This document shows, piece by piece, positions 1 to 7,259 of a stretch of DNA of 13,737 nucleotides (its first letter is position 1; every line of letters begins with the position of its first letter). The notes beneath the pieces were generated by a model. The model did no database searches, was not told the DNA's origin, and was given only the letters and a program-made list of their open reading frames with translations. The translations under genes and the position numbers were made by a program. The stretch is from Prochlorococcus marinus str. MIT 9215 (lineage in GTDB: Bacteria; Cyanobacteriota; Cyanobacteriia; PCC-6307; Cyanobiaceae), in NCBI GenBank assembly GCA_949486985.1, contig CATBLW010000187.1, positions 1 through 13,737 on the forward strand, read 5' to 3'.

Positions 1-2
1 CC

Positions 3-347
3 TACAACATCGTTGCAGCCCACGGCTACTTCGGTCGTTTGATCTTCCAATACGCCAGCTTCAACAACAGCCGCAGCCTGCACTTCTTCTTGGCCGCATG
101 GCCAGTGGTTTGCATCTGGTTCACCTCCATGGGCGTCAGCACCATGGCTTTCAACCTCAACGGTTTCAACTTCAACCAGTCAATCGTTGATGGCCAGAGC
201 CGCGTTATCCCTACCTGGGCTGACGTATTGAATCGCTCCAACCTCGGCATGGAAGTAATGCATGAGCGCAATGCTCATAACTTCCCTCTCGACCTGGCAG
301 CTGCTCAGTCCACTCCTGTGGCTCTGATTGCTCCAGCTGTTGGTTGA
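3..347 (+). CDS. psbA: Photosystem II D1 protein, C-terminal part (5' end outside window)
   Basis: D1 core subunit of the photosystem II reaction centre, in the thylakoid membrane. The frame is open from base 3, and 114 residues are visible. Aligning the tail to standard D1 numbering makes the first visible residue Tyr246, a bicarbonate ligand in known structures. The QB-pocket residues His252, Phe255 and Ser264 follow, then the non-heme iron ligand His272. The C-terminus carries the Mn4CaO5 ligands His332, Glu333, His337, Asp342 and Ala344 in the stretch MHERNAHNFPLDLA. A 15-residue extension follows, ending APAVG, which the CtpA protease would remove after Ala344. No substitutions disturb these ligands, so the copy looks functional. 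Residue 130, which separates the low-light and high-light D1 isoforms, lies outside the window, so the isoform cannot be assigned. Two tandem hairpins follow the stop codon. Confidence 0.98.
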   Translation, partial: YNIVAAHGYFGRLIFQYASFNNSRSLHFFLAAWPVVCIWFTSMGVSTMAFNLNGFNFNQSIVDGQSRVIPTWADVLNRSNLGMEVMHERNAHNFPLDLAAAQSTPVALIAPAVG

Positions 348-381
348 TCGCAACAGCTAAGCCTGTTCATTCAACTCAAAC

Positions 382-437
382 AAAGGCACAGCTTCTGCTG
401 TGCCTTTCAAGCCCCCTCAATTTGAGGGGGCTTTTTT
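382..437 (+). terminator. Tandem hairpin terminator of psbA
   Basis: There are two consecutive perfect inverted repeats. The first has an 11-bp stem, AAAGGCACAGC (382-392) with GCTGTGCCTTT (397-407), and a TTCT loop. The second is GCCCCCTCAA (411-420) with TTGAGGGGGC (422-431), realistically 8 bp with a 5-nt loop, and is followed by six T residues (432-437). The second hairpin is a textbook rho-independent terminator. The first has no T-run of its own and may instead protect the 3' end of this abundant mRNA. Confidence 0.9.
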
Positions 438-554
438 AAGGCAAATTCACAAGCTCTAAAGGCCCAAATTGGGGGAGCCAAGCCTTGATCGGCAAGAGGC
501 CAAGCAAGACAACCGATTGAACAAAACCAGCAGGTCTGAAGACCTAGCTATCCC

Positions 555-594
555 GCTGATCGGCATAACAGCCGGCTGATCGTCATAACAGCCG
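555..594. repeat. 20-bp tandem direct repeat, two copies
   Basis: The unit GCTGATCGGCATAACAGCCG at 555-574 is followed immediately by a copy at 575-594 that differs at one base (G to T at 583). It lies in the psbA to DUF985 spacer, which runs from 348 to 667. Apart from this repeat and the psbA terminators, I see no gene or RNA in that spacer. Confidence 0.85.
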
Positions 595-667
595 GCGATC
601 GGCAGAGATGTCTGATCATCTGAGACAAGGAACAATTACAGGCGAACACCTCAAGCCCTCCAGCACC

Positions 668-1123
668 ATGGAACTGAATAATCTTGTGCATCAGTTCCAG
701 CTGTTGCCGCATCCGGAAGGCGGCTGGTATCGAGAAGTTCATCGCAGTTCCATCCAGGTGAAGCGCGCAGACGGCGAAACACGCTCTGCTCTCACCACGG
801 TTCTTTTTCTCCTCGGAGCTGACGAGGTCAGCCGTTGGCATCGCGTCATCGGAGCGGATGAAACCTGGAATCACCTACAAGGCTCTGCACTCACTCTGTT
901 CAAACTCGCAGACAGCAAAGCTCGCCCTGAATCCTTGCGTCTTGCTAGCGACAGTCCTGTACAAACCATTCCGGCTGGCAGCTGGATGGCAGCTCGCAGT
1001 GAGGGTGATTTCACCTTGATGAGCTGCTGTGTAGGGCCAGGATTTGACTTTCGTGATTTTGAGATGTTGGCCGATCAACCGGTAGAAACCTGGCCAGAAG
1101 GAGTGCTTAAAGCACTGATCTGA
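668..1123 (+). CDS. DUF985 / cupin_5 family protein
   Basis: Small single-domain protein of the DUF985 (cupin_5) family, 151 residues from this start. Family hallmarks are HPEGGWYRE near the N-terminus (residues 15-23), a strand-rich core LTTVLFLLG, then WHRV and DETWNHLQG (57-72), and VGPGFDFRDFE near the end (122-132). The family folds as a beta-barrel cupin. The HPEGG, HR and DExW positions are its conserved pocket, but no reaction is established, so I assign none. An in-frame ATG at 608 would add 20 residues. I prefer 668 because family members begin only a dozen residues before HPEGG, and because the tandem repeat at 555-594 lies close upstream of 608. Neither start has a good Shine-Dalgarno sequence. 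It probably forms its own unit: psbA is terminated upstream, and aroC begins 70 bp downstream on the same strand. Confidence 0.85.
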   Translation: MELNNLVHQFQLLPHPEGGWYREVHRSSIQVKRADGETRSALTTVLFLLGADEVSRWHRVIGADETWNHLQGSALTLFKLADSKARPESLRLASDSPVQTIPAGSWMAARSEGDFTLMSCCVGPGFDFRDFEMLADQPVETWPEGVLKALI

Positions 1124-1193
1124 TCAGGCAGATAGGCCTAAGCGCTCAGGCAATGCCAGCGACTCTTTACGCTCAAGTGAAATTGAGAACGTC

Positions 1194-2282
1194 ATGGGCA
1201 GCAGCTTCGGCGACCTGTTCCGCATTAGTACCTTCGGGGAATCACATGGCGGTGGTGTTGGCGTCATTGTCGAAGGCTGTCCGCCTCGCCTTGAGCTCGA
1301 TCTCGCCAAGATCCAAGCTGAACTTGATCGACGCAAACCCGGCCAGAGCAAAATCACCACACCACGCAAGGAAGCCGACCAGGTTGAGGTGCTCAGTGGT
1401 CTAGTAGGCAACAAGACACTTGGCACGCCCATCGCCATGGTGGTGCGCAACAAAGACCAGCGACCAGGCGACTATCAAGAGATGCAGGTCGCTTTTCGGC
1501 CATCTCATGCAGACGCCACCTATCAAGCGAAATACGGAATTCAAGCCGGTAGTGGTGGGGGGAGAGCGTCGGCTAGAGAAACAATCGGACGTGTTGCCGC
1601 TGGTGCAATCGCCAAACAACTCCTCGATAGAAGCCATAACACCGAAATCTTGGCGTGGGTGAAACAGATCCACACCTTGGAGGCGTCCATTGATACTGAC
1701 GCTGTGCAATTGGCCGATATTGAAGCCAATATCGTGCGCTGCCCTGATCAAGACATCGCTGAAAAGATGGTGGAACGAATCACCGCCATCGGCCGTGAAG
1801 GCGACTCCTGCGGAGGCGTGATCGAGTGCATCGTCAGGCGCCCTCCTGTTGGACTCGGCATGCCTGTGTTCGACAAACTTGAAGCAGACCTAGCCAAAGC
1901 CTTGATGTCACTGCCAGCGACAAAAGGATTTGAGCTTGGCTCAGGTTTCGCTGGAACCTTATTGAAAGGCAGTGCGCACAACGATGCCTTCCTGCCAACT
2001 GAGGACGGTCGGCTCAAAACCGCCACCAATAACTCCGGCGGCATCCAAGGAGGGATCAGCAATGGAGAGCCCATCGTGATTCGCGTCGCCTTCAAGCCAA
2101 CCGCCACGATCAGCAAGGAGCAACAAACGATTGATGCTGAGGGCAACGCCACGACCCTCGCGGCCAAGGGTCGTCATGATCCCTGCGTACTCCCGAGGGC
2201 TGTGCCCATGGTGGAAGCCATGGTTGCCCTGGTCCTCGCCGACCACCTATTACGCCAACAGGGGCAATGCAGTCTCTGGTAG
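1194..2282 (+). CDS. aroC: Chorismate synthase
   Basis: Catalyses the last shikimate-pathway step, 5-enolpyruvylshikimate 3-phosphate to chorismate, using reduced FMN (EC 4.2.3.5, cytosolic). At 362 residues it is the normal bacterial length. The first signature GESHGGGVG lies at 15-23 with the conserved active-site His18. DRRKPGQS (45-52) fits the substrate/flavin-binding arginines, and GSGGGRASARET (119-130) is the second signature. SGGIQGGISNGEPI and the C-terminal RHDPCVLPRAVPMVEAM (from 327) form the flavin site. The N-terminus MGSSFGDLFRIST matches the family start, so the ATG is secure although no clear ribosome binding site precedes it. It faces the minus-strand gene ending at 2427. 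The 144-bp spacer has small inverted repeats (2315-2337, 2412-2426) but no T-run, so I see no convincing terminator. Confidence 0.98.
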   Translation: MGSSFGDLFRISTFGESHGGGVGVIVEGCPPRLELDLAKIQAELDRRKPGQSKITTPRKEADQVEVLSGLVGNKTLGTPIAMVVRNKDQRPGDYQEMQVAFRPSHADATYQAKYGIQAGSGGGRASARETIGRVAAGAIAKQLLDRSHNTEILAWVKQIHTLEASIDTDAVQLADIEANIVRCPDQDIAEKMVERITAIGREGDSCGGVIECIVRRPPVGLGMPVFDKLEADLAKALMSLPATKGFELGSGFAGTLLKGSAHNDAFLPTEDGRLKTATNNSGGIQGGISNGEPIVIRVAFKPTATISKEQQTIDAEGNATTLAAKGRHDPCVLPRAVPMVEAMVALVLADHLLRQQGQCSLW

Positions 2283-2426
2283 ATGAAAGCTCTTAGGAAG
2301 TAGAACTCCCACAAAGCATTCACCTGAAACCAATGCTCTACTGAGACGCAGCAGGTTGATATTCAGTCGTGGGCCAACAGCTGAATCCCGATGGATGAAG
2401 CCGCCAGCCCAATCTGCTTTGCAGAT

Positions 2427-3290
2427 CTAAGCCATCACAACAGGACTACTGCCATTGAGGCTGGCGGCCGCGGTTGTCGCAGCTCCTGAGCCGAGTCGAC
2501 CCGCTGCCTTGGCCATGCGCTTCGCAACAGAGGTGCTTGCACTCTTCGGACCACTGGCTTTACGAGCACGACGTGCTGGTCGGGCTTTCGTGACTGATTT
2601 CGCGGCAGGCTTAGCAGCAGCAGGAGCCTTTTTAGAGGCTGTCTTCTTAGAGGCAGTCTTCCTAACAGACGTCTTCGCAGCAGAGGCTTTGGCTTTAGTC
2701 GTCGAGGTTTTCTTCGCCGATGACCTTGTTGCAGCAGCTTTGGGGGAAGAAGCCTTGGTTGCCGATGACTTGGTTGCCGATGACTTAGCTGAAGCTTTGG
2801 AGGCAACAGCTTTCTTCGCAGCAGTCTTGGCAGGAGCCGCCTTGGAGGAGGCAGCCTTGGCAACAGCCGCTCGGCTTGTACGTGTCTTCGTCGCGGCAGC
2901 CTTCGCCTTTGTTGTTTTCGCAGGTGCTTTCGCAGCCGCACCACTCGTCGAGGAGCGCTTTGCGGGAGCCTTGGCGGGAGCTTTGGCAGGAGCCTTGCTA
3001 CCCCTGCGACCACGATGGGTTAAGACCATGGCCCACTCCTCAGAACTGAGGTTGGAAGGCTTGCTGCCATGAGAGTTGGACAGCTTGGCAGCTTTCTCGA
3101 TGTCCTTAATCAGATTGGTCCAGGATGTCGCGAAGCGCTTGTCTGACTGCGACTTGGCACCACTCTCGACAAGGGTTTCAACCACTCCCGCGGCAGTAAC
3201 TTTTTTACGACGACGATTGAAGATTTCCTTCTGAAGCTGAGCGATCAAGGCATCAGCCTTAGCGCTGAGTTTGATAGTTAGCTGAGACAT
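2427..3290 (-). CDS. Histone H1-like, Ala/Lys/Ser-rich basic protein with RHH-like N-terminus
   Basis: A 287-residue basic protein in two parts. Residues 1-46 read as a short strand (QLTIKLSA), a helix (ADALIAQLQKEIF), a basic turn (NRRRKK) and a second helix (AAGVVETLVESGA). This is the pattern of a ribbon-helix-helix DNA-binding dimer. Residues 47-93 are less basic and hold a helical segment plus SSEEWAMVLTHRGRRG. From about 94 the protein is a low-complexity tail of Ala, Lys, Ser, Thr and Arg, with APAK repeats (100-111) and SSATK and KTASK pairs. It resembles histone H1 tails and bacterial proteins such as AlgP or BpH1. A nucleoid or DNA-compaction role is inferred. The gene follows eda by 63 bp on the same strand. 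A possible -10 (TATAAG) lies shortly upstream and there is no Shine-Dalgarno sequence, so it may also have its own promoter. Confidence 0.85.
   Translation of the reverse strand: MSQLTIKLSAKADALIAQLQKEIFNRRRKKVTAAGVVETLVESGAKSQSDKRFATSWTNLIKDIEKAAKLSNSHGSKPSNLSSEEWAMVLTHRGRRGSKAPAKAPAKAPAKRSSTSGAAAKAPAKTTKAKAAATKTRTSRAAVAKAASSKAAPAKTAAKKAVASKASAKSSATKSSATKASSPKAAATRSSAKKTSTTKAKASAAKTSVRKTASKKTASKKAPAAAKPAAKSVTKARPARRARKASGPKSASTSVAKRMAKAAGRLGSGAATTAAASLNGSSPVVMA
2632..2661. repeat. 15-bp tandem repeat inside the histone-like gene
   Basis: TTAGAGGCTGTCTTC (2632-2646) is followed directly by a copy with one mismatch (2647-2661). On the coding strand each copy encodes the KTASK unit. Confidence 0.85.
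2755..2784. repeat. Perfect 15-bp tandem repeat inside the histone-like gene
   Basis: TTGGTTGCCGATGAC occurs twice back to back (2755-2769 and 2770-2784) without mismatch. It encodes the repeated SSATK unit. Identity even at synonymous positions indicates a recent in-frame duplication. Confidence 0.9.
2962..2997. repeat. 12-bp tandem repeat, three copies, inside the histone-like gene
   Basis: GCGGGAGCCTTG (2962-2973), GCGGGAGCTTTG (2974-2985) and GCAGGAGCCTTG (2986-2997) follow one another. They encode the APAK repeats at the start of the basic tail. Confidence 0.85.
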
Positions 3291-3353
3291 TGAATAAAAG
3301 ACAGCTAACTTATATGTAGCATCCAGCTCGTCATGTCGACTTAAAAGTTGGAG

Positions 3354-3980
3354 TCAGATATTGCTTGTCGGATCCTTCAACCATGCATTCAAAGCAGGGT
3401 CAAGACGCCCCTGCTTGATCAAACCTCGACCCAGAGCCACGCTGTTGTAGCCAGCCGCAAGCCATGGTGTTAAGTCTGAAACCGTAAGCCCACCAGCTGC
3501 AATCACAAATGGCAAAGGCTCTAGAGGGGCCTCAATCTGCCGCCAGTAATTCATTCCCAAAACTGATGCAGGGAAAAGTTTGACCAGCTGGCAGCCAATA
3601 GAACAAGCCTGATGGATCTCCGAAGGAGAGAAAACCCCAGGCACCAACAACTGTTGCAATTCCAGCGCCTGATTTTGAAGCGAAAGATCAAAACAAGGCG
3701 TCATCGCATAAGAGAGACCGAGCTCTTTCACAGCATGCAAGGCCTCCACTCGATGGATTGAAGCTGCACCCAGAGAGAAATCGGAGAAGGCAGCCTTCAC
3801 TTCACGCATCAGAGACATCCAGCCAGGATGAGCCGACCAAGCCACCTCAACATGCCTAAGGCCAACAAGCTGAAGCTGCTCGAGAACAGCTAACAAAGGA
3901 GGACTATTGCGCGATGGCGCTAAATCTTCGAGCTCTGGACGGAGAACAACAATCAAAGGCTGCGAAGACAGGGAGGCCAT
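3354..3980 (-). CDS. eda: 2-dehydro-3-deoxy-phosphogluconate / 4-hydroxy-2-oxoglutarate aldolase
   Basis: Class I aldolase of the KDPG/KHG family (EC 4.1.2.14 / 4.1.3.42). It splits KDPG to pyruvate and glyceraldehyde 3-phosphate, or 4-hydroxy-2-oxoglutarate to pyruvate and glyoxylate. From the ATG at 3980 it is 208 residues, a normal length. The family landmarks are then at Arg14 (VVLRP), Glu45 (HVEVAWS) and the Schiff-base lysine Lys134 (QLVKLFPAS). AAGG and LGRG follow as the phosphate-binding end of the barrel. The frame stays open to a TTG at 4010. I prefer 3980 because a perfect AGGAGG lies 5 nt before it and because the catalytic numbering then matches E. coli Eda. It lies 42 bp downstream of ftsH and is probably cotranscribed with it. 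No edd is present here, so sequence alone cannot separate an Entner-Doudoroff role from a hydroxyproline/oxoglutarate role. Confidence 0.93.
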   Translation of the reverse strand: MASLSSQPLIVVLRPELEDLAPSRNSPPLLAVLEQLQLVGLRHVEVAWSAHPGWMSLMREVKAAFSDFSLGAASIHRVEALHAVKELGLSYAMTPCFDLSLQNQALELQQLLVPGVFSPSEIHQACSIGCQLVKLFPASVLGMNYWRQIEAPLEPLPFVIAAGGLTVSDLTPWLAAGYNSVALGRGLIKQGRLDPALNAWLKDPTSNI

Positions 3981-3985
3981 CAAGG

Positions 3986-3991
3986 CCTCCT
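3986..3991 (-). promoter_or_regulatory. Strong Shine-Dalgarno of eda
   Basis: The minus strand reads AGGAGG, 5 nt before the ATG at 3980. It is the strongest ribosome binding site in the window, and it decides the start against the upstream TTG at 4010. Confidence 0.75.
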
Positions 3992-4022
3992 GCTGCTCTC
4001 GCCATATCAAGAGCTTTGAAGG

Positions 4023-5870
4023 TTAGACATATTCAGCAACCCGAACGTCGCGACGGATTAGTAGTTGCTGCAGCTCCTCGGAATCAACAGTTTCCTTCTC
4101 AACAAGCATGCCGGCCAACTCATCGAGAACAGACCGATTGTCGACAAGAACCTTGCTGGCACGTTTGTAGGCAACATCAACCAAATCCGAGACTTCAGCA
4201 TCAATGGTTGCCGCTGTGTCTTCAGAGAAATCTCGCTCAGCAGCGATATCCCGACCCAAGAACATGCCTCCCTGGGACCGGCCCAAAGCGACCGGGCCAA
4301 GTTTGTCGCTCATGCCAAAGCGAGTGACCATTTGACGTGCAACCTGCGCCACTTGCTGTAAATCATTGGAAGCACCCGTTGTCACCTCTTCTTCGCCGTA
4401 GACGATTTCTTCTGCAACACGGCCACCCAGAGCCACAGCCATCTGATTCTGTAAGTAAGCCCTGGAATACAACCCGGACTCCATCCGCTCTTCGCTCGGC
4501 GTAAAGAAGGTGAGACCACCAGCCTGACCTCGAGGGATGATCGAAATCTTCTGAACAGGGTCGTAATCAGGCATCAACGCGCCTACAAGGGCGTGGCCAG
4601 CCTCGTGATAGGCAACCAATCGTTGACGACGATCACTGATCACCCGATCCTTTTTCTCTGGGCCCGCCATCACGCGCTCAATCGCATCACTGACTTCGTC
4701 GTTACTAACTTCAGTGAGCTCGCGTCGAGCGGCAAGAATCGCCGCTTCATTGAGCAAGTTGGCTAGATCGGCACCGGTAAACCCTGGCGTCCGGCGAGCA
4801 ACCTTATCGAGGTCAACATCCTTCGAAAGCGTCTTGTCGCGAGCATGCACCTTGAGAATCTGTAAGCGACCGCTGTAATCGGGTCTCTCGACAACCACCT
4901 GACGATCAAAACGACCTGGGCGCATCAAGGCTGCATCAAGCACGTCGGGGCGGTTGGTCGCCGCAACAATGATGATCCCTGTATTGCCTTCAAAGCCATC
5001 CATTTCTGTCAGGAGCTGATTCAGGGTCTGCTCACGCTCATCGTTGCCACCACCAAGTCCAGCGCCTCGCTGACGCCCCACCGCATCGATCTCATCGATG
5101 AACACGATGCAGGGCGAATTCTTCTTGGCCTGTTCAAAAAGATCACGGACACGACTTGCACCCACACCAACAAACATTTCCACAAACTCTGAGCCAGAGA
5201 TCGAGAAAAACGGCACGGCTGCTTCACCAGCCACGGCTTTAGCCAAAAGCGTTTTGCCCGTTCCTGGAGGCCCAACCAACAAGACACCTTTGGGGATTTT
5301 GGCGCCGACAGCCGTGAAGCGATCTGGATTCTTGAGGAAGTCGACGACTTCCGTTAGCTCTAATTTTGCCCCCTCAATGCCAGCCACATCACTAAAAGTG
5401 ACCTGAGTCGAAGGCTCCATCTGAACCCTGGCCTTGCTCTTGCCAAAATTCATGGCTGGGTTGCCACCTCCTCCTCCCTGGGCACGGCGAAAGAGGAAGA
5501 ACAAACCACCAAGCAACAGAACAGGGAAGATCAAGCTGCCAGCGGCCTGCTGCCAAGCACTGGGCTGTTTTGTTGGCTGTACAGCAATATCGACATCGTG
5601 CTCAGTCAGCATCTTGAGGAGGTCCTTGTCTGGAGCAAGGTTCACCTCTGCACGACGCCCATCGTTCTCAACAACCTGGGCAGTACCCCGGTCCGGGGAA
5701 ATGAGCACACGGCTGACCTGGTTGTCCTGCACAGCTTCAACGAAATCGCTGTAGCGCAAAGGCCTTGGAGCAGTTGCAGGGTCAGGACGATCGAGGAAGG
5801 CCGTGCCAACAACGATCACGATCACCATTAAGAGCACATACAGCCCAACGTTGCGCCAGCGTTTTTCCAA
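4023..5870 (-). CDS. ftsH3: ATP-dependent membrane zinc protease FtsH, FtsH3 type
   Basis: Hexameric AAA+ protease that extracts and degrades membrane proteins. The 615 residues run: membrane helix 8-26, lumenal/periplasmic domain, second helix 112-128, then the AAA+ domain. The AAA+ domain has Walker A GPPGTGKT (200-207), the pore motif MFVGVG (232-237), Walker B VFIDEID (256-262) and arginine fingers near R317/R320. The zinc site HEAGH is at 422-426, with third ligand Asp503 in ASNDLQQ. The N-terminus EKRWRNVGLYVLL and the ending ETVDSEELQ closely match what I recall of Synechocystis Slr1604 (FtsH3). That protein pairs with FtsH2 in D1 degradation during PSII repair and with FtsH1 in an essential complex. 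The start is TTG, supported by GAGG six bases upstream (5877-5880) and by the family N-terminus. It lies 52 bp after sat and upstream of eda. Confidence 0.97.
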   Translation of the reverse strand: MEKRWRNVGLYVLLMVIVIVVGTAFLDRPDPATAPRPLRYSDFVEAVQDNQVSRVLISPDRGTAQVVENDGRRAEVNLAPDKDLLKMLTEHDVDIAVQPTKQPSAWQQAAGSLIFPVLLLGGLFFLFRRAQGGGGGNPAMNFGKSKARVQMEPSTQVTFSDVAGIEGAKLELTEVVDFLKNPDRFTAVGAKIPKGVLLVGPPGTGKTLLAKAVAGEAAVPFFSISGSEFVEMFVGVGASRVRDLFEQAKKNSPCIVFIDEIDAVGRQRGAGLGGGNDEREQTLNQLLTEMDGFEGNTGIIIVAATNRPDVLDAALMRPGRFDRQVVVERPDYSGRLQILKVHARDKTLSKDVDLDKVARRTPGFTGADLANLLNEAAILAARRELTEVSNDEVSDAIERVMAGPEKKDRVISDRRQRLVAYHEAGHALVGALMPDYDPVQKISIIPRGQAGGLTFFTPSEERMESGLYSRAYLQNQMAVALGGRVAEEIVYGEEEVTTGASNDLQQVAQVARQMVTRFGMSDKLGPVALGRSQGGMFLGRDIAAERDFSEDTAATIDAEVSDLVDVAYKRASKVLVDNRSVLDELAGMLVEKETVDSEELQQLLIRRDVRVAEYV

Positions 5871-5922
5871 GATTGTCCTCGATCAGATGAAGGAATGTTA
5901 ATAGAGTCTTGACCACAAAGGG

Positions 5923-7095
5923 TTAGGAGGATCGCAACACCTCCACCACGCTGCGAAAAGCGAACCATTCGGGGATCTCCTCGCCGCTACGCAGCATCTT
6001 GCGGAACTGAGTGCCACTCAGCTTTTTAATATGCAGGCCTCTGGTTTCAGCATGCTCAGCAGTCACATATCCCTCTTCCTCGGTGTAGACAAGATTCAAG
6101 GATGGAACCGTTTCCATCGCCAGCTCTGGCGCGCATTCACGAGCAAAATTCTGAGCGTCGTAAGGACCATAGAAGTCATCACCGCTTAAGGACGACTTAC
6201 AACCAGCCATGTCGCGACCAATAATGAAATGAGTGCATCCATAATTGCGACGAATAATCATGTGCTGAAGAGCCTCACGCGGGCCGGCCATATGCATCGC
6301 ATAGGGAAGGTAAGCCCAGCGAATGCTGGCATTGTCGACTTCAGCAGCAAGGCGCTCATAGGTCTGGAAGCGCACAGCGCCAGGGATGTCATCTTGCTGG
6401 GTTGGGCCACAGGTGGGATGCACAAGCACAACTGCATTTTCGCTGACATTGCTGGCATGCAACGCCCTCGTAAACAGCTCATAGTGGGCACGGTGAATGG
6501 GGTTGCGGCATTGAAAGGCCACCACATCCTCTCCAGCTGGTAATTCCGCTCTTACCTGAGCCGGCGTTTTGCAGGAGAAGACGCGCTCTGGGAGTTCAAG
6601 GCCATGCAACTTGCCTCCGAGATAAAAGCGCTTGCGTTCGGTGGCAATCATCCTCACAGCTGGATGTTCCAACGAGGTGGTGCCGTAACAGCCCTTGGCC
6701 TCCACAACCTTGTCTGGCTCCCACTTATCTTCTAGCTCCAACAAGGCAAGTTGCTGTCCCTTGTAGGTCAGCAGTACGCGATCACCCACCTTCAGATCGT
6801 CGCGGTCGGTATCCATCACGATTGGCAAGCCAAACAGATAGCCCGATGTGGTGCGATGACTCGCAACCACCGAGTCGTAATCGACTTGATGCATGAAGCC
6901 GCGTTCAGGCGAGAAACCACCAACAATCAACAACTCAACATCGCAGGCATTGCGATCAGAGCATTCCAGGGTTTGGGTAGCACTGGCCTTCAGCGCTTCA
7001 CGCTGATCAGCCGGCACCATCAAATCAACCAGACTGTCTCCATAGGGAGAAATCACGCCAGAAGCCTTAGAAGAAGCACGAGAGCTGGCGGTCAT
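5923..7095 (-). CDS. sat: Sulfate adenylyltransferase (ATP sulfurylase)
   Basis: Activates sulfate with ATP to adenosine 5'-phosphosulfate plus pyrophosphate, the first step of sulfate assimilation (EC 2.7.7.4, cytosolic). The 390 residues match the bacterial/cyanobacterial single-domain form, with no C-terminal APS-kinase-like domain. The PUA-like N-terminal part contains SRHRTTSGYLFGLPI-type sequence and DRVLLTYKG. The catalytic part has QCRNP (195-199) and HRAH (201-204), then GPREALQH (271-278) and GRDMAGCKSS (293-302). The end LSGTQFRKMLRSGEEIPEWF is typical of the family. An ATG start is used, with only weak ribosome-binding sequence before it. A terminator (7179-7202) separates it from psbO upstream, so it should have its own promoter in 7096-7178, where I could not identify clear -35/-10 boxes. 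It is the likely first gene of a sat-ftsH3-eda unit. Confidence 0.98.
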   Translation of the reverse strand: MTASSRASSKASGVISPYGDSLVDLMVPADQREALKASATQTLECSDRNACDVELLIVGGFSPERGFMHQVDYDSVVASHRTTSGYLFGLPIVMDTDRDDLKVGDRVLLTYKGQQLALLELEDKWEPDKVVEAKGCYGTTSLEHPAVRMIATERKRFYLGGKLHGLELPERVFSCKTPAQVRAELPAGEDVVAFQCRNPIHRAHYELFTRALHASNVSENAVVLVHPTCGPTQQDDIPGAVRFQTYERLAAEVDNASIRWAYLPYAMHMAGPREALQHMIIRRNYGCTHFIIGRDMAGCKSSLSGDDFYGPYDAQNFARECAPELAMETVPSLNLVYTEEEGYVTAEHAETRGLHIKKLSGTQFRKMLRSGEEIPEWFAFRSVVEVLRSS

Positions 7096-7178
7096 GTCGA
7101 ACCTATGAATGCCGCGCGATTCTCCCAGATAGCGGGATCCAATCGGCTAGCAGCCCTCCAGTTCAGATGCTGCGCATC

Positions 7179-7202
7179 AAAAAAGGGGCCGAGAGGCCCC
7201 TT
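7179..7202 (-). terminator. Rho-independent terminator of psbO
   Basis: The minus strand reads AAGGGGCC, loop TCTC, GGCCCCTT and then further T residues, giving six consecutive Ts. The stem is 8 perfect base pairs. It lies 57 bp beyond the psbO stop codon and upstream of sat. Confidence 0.9.
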
Positions 7203-7259
7203 AATGGGAACAGTTGTTCTTGGTAATGGGCTCAGGAGTATCGATTCAGATTTCGCTGA

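Noticed and set aside
555..594. Tandem repeats as a CRISPR array
   Set aside because: Two abutting 20-bp copies without spacers and no cas genes nearby.
2283..2426. Bidirectional terminator between aroC and the histone-like gene
   Set aside because: Inverted repeats at 2315-2337 and 2412-2426 have only 6-bp stems and lack T-runs on either strand.
2455..3072. Long plus-strand open frame (205 aa, Ala/Phe/Leu-rich) opposite the histone-like gene, and a 192-aa Arg/Leu-rich frame on the minus strand
   Set aside because: Both are mirror or shifted readings of a low-complexity Ala/Lys tail, which keeps stop codons out of other frames. The true frame has a structured N-terminus and sensible composition.
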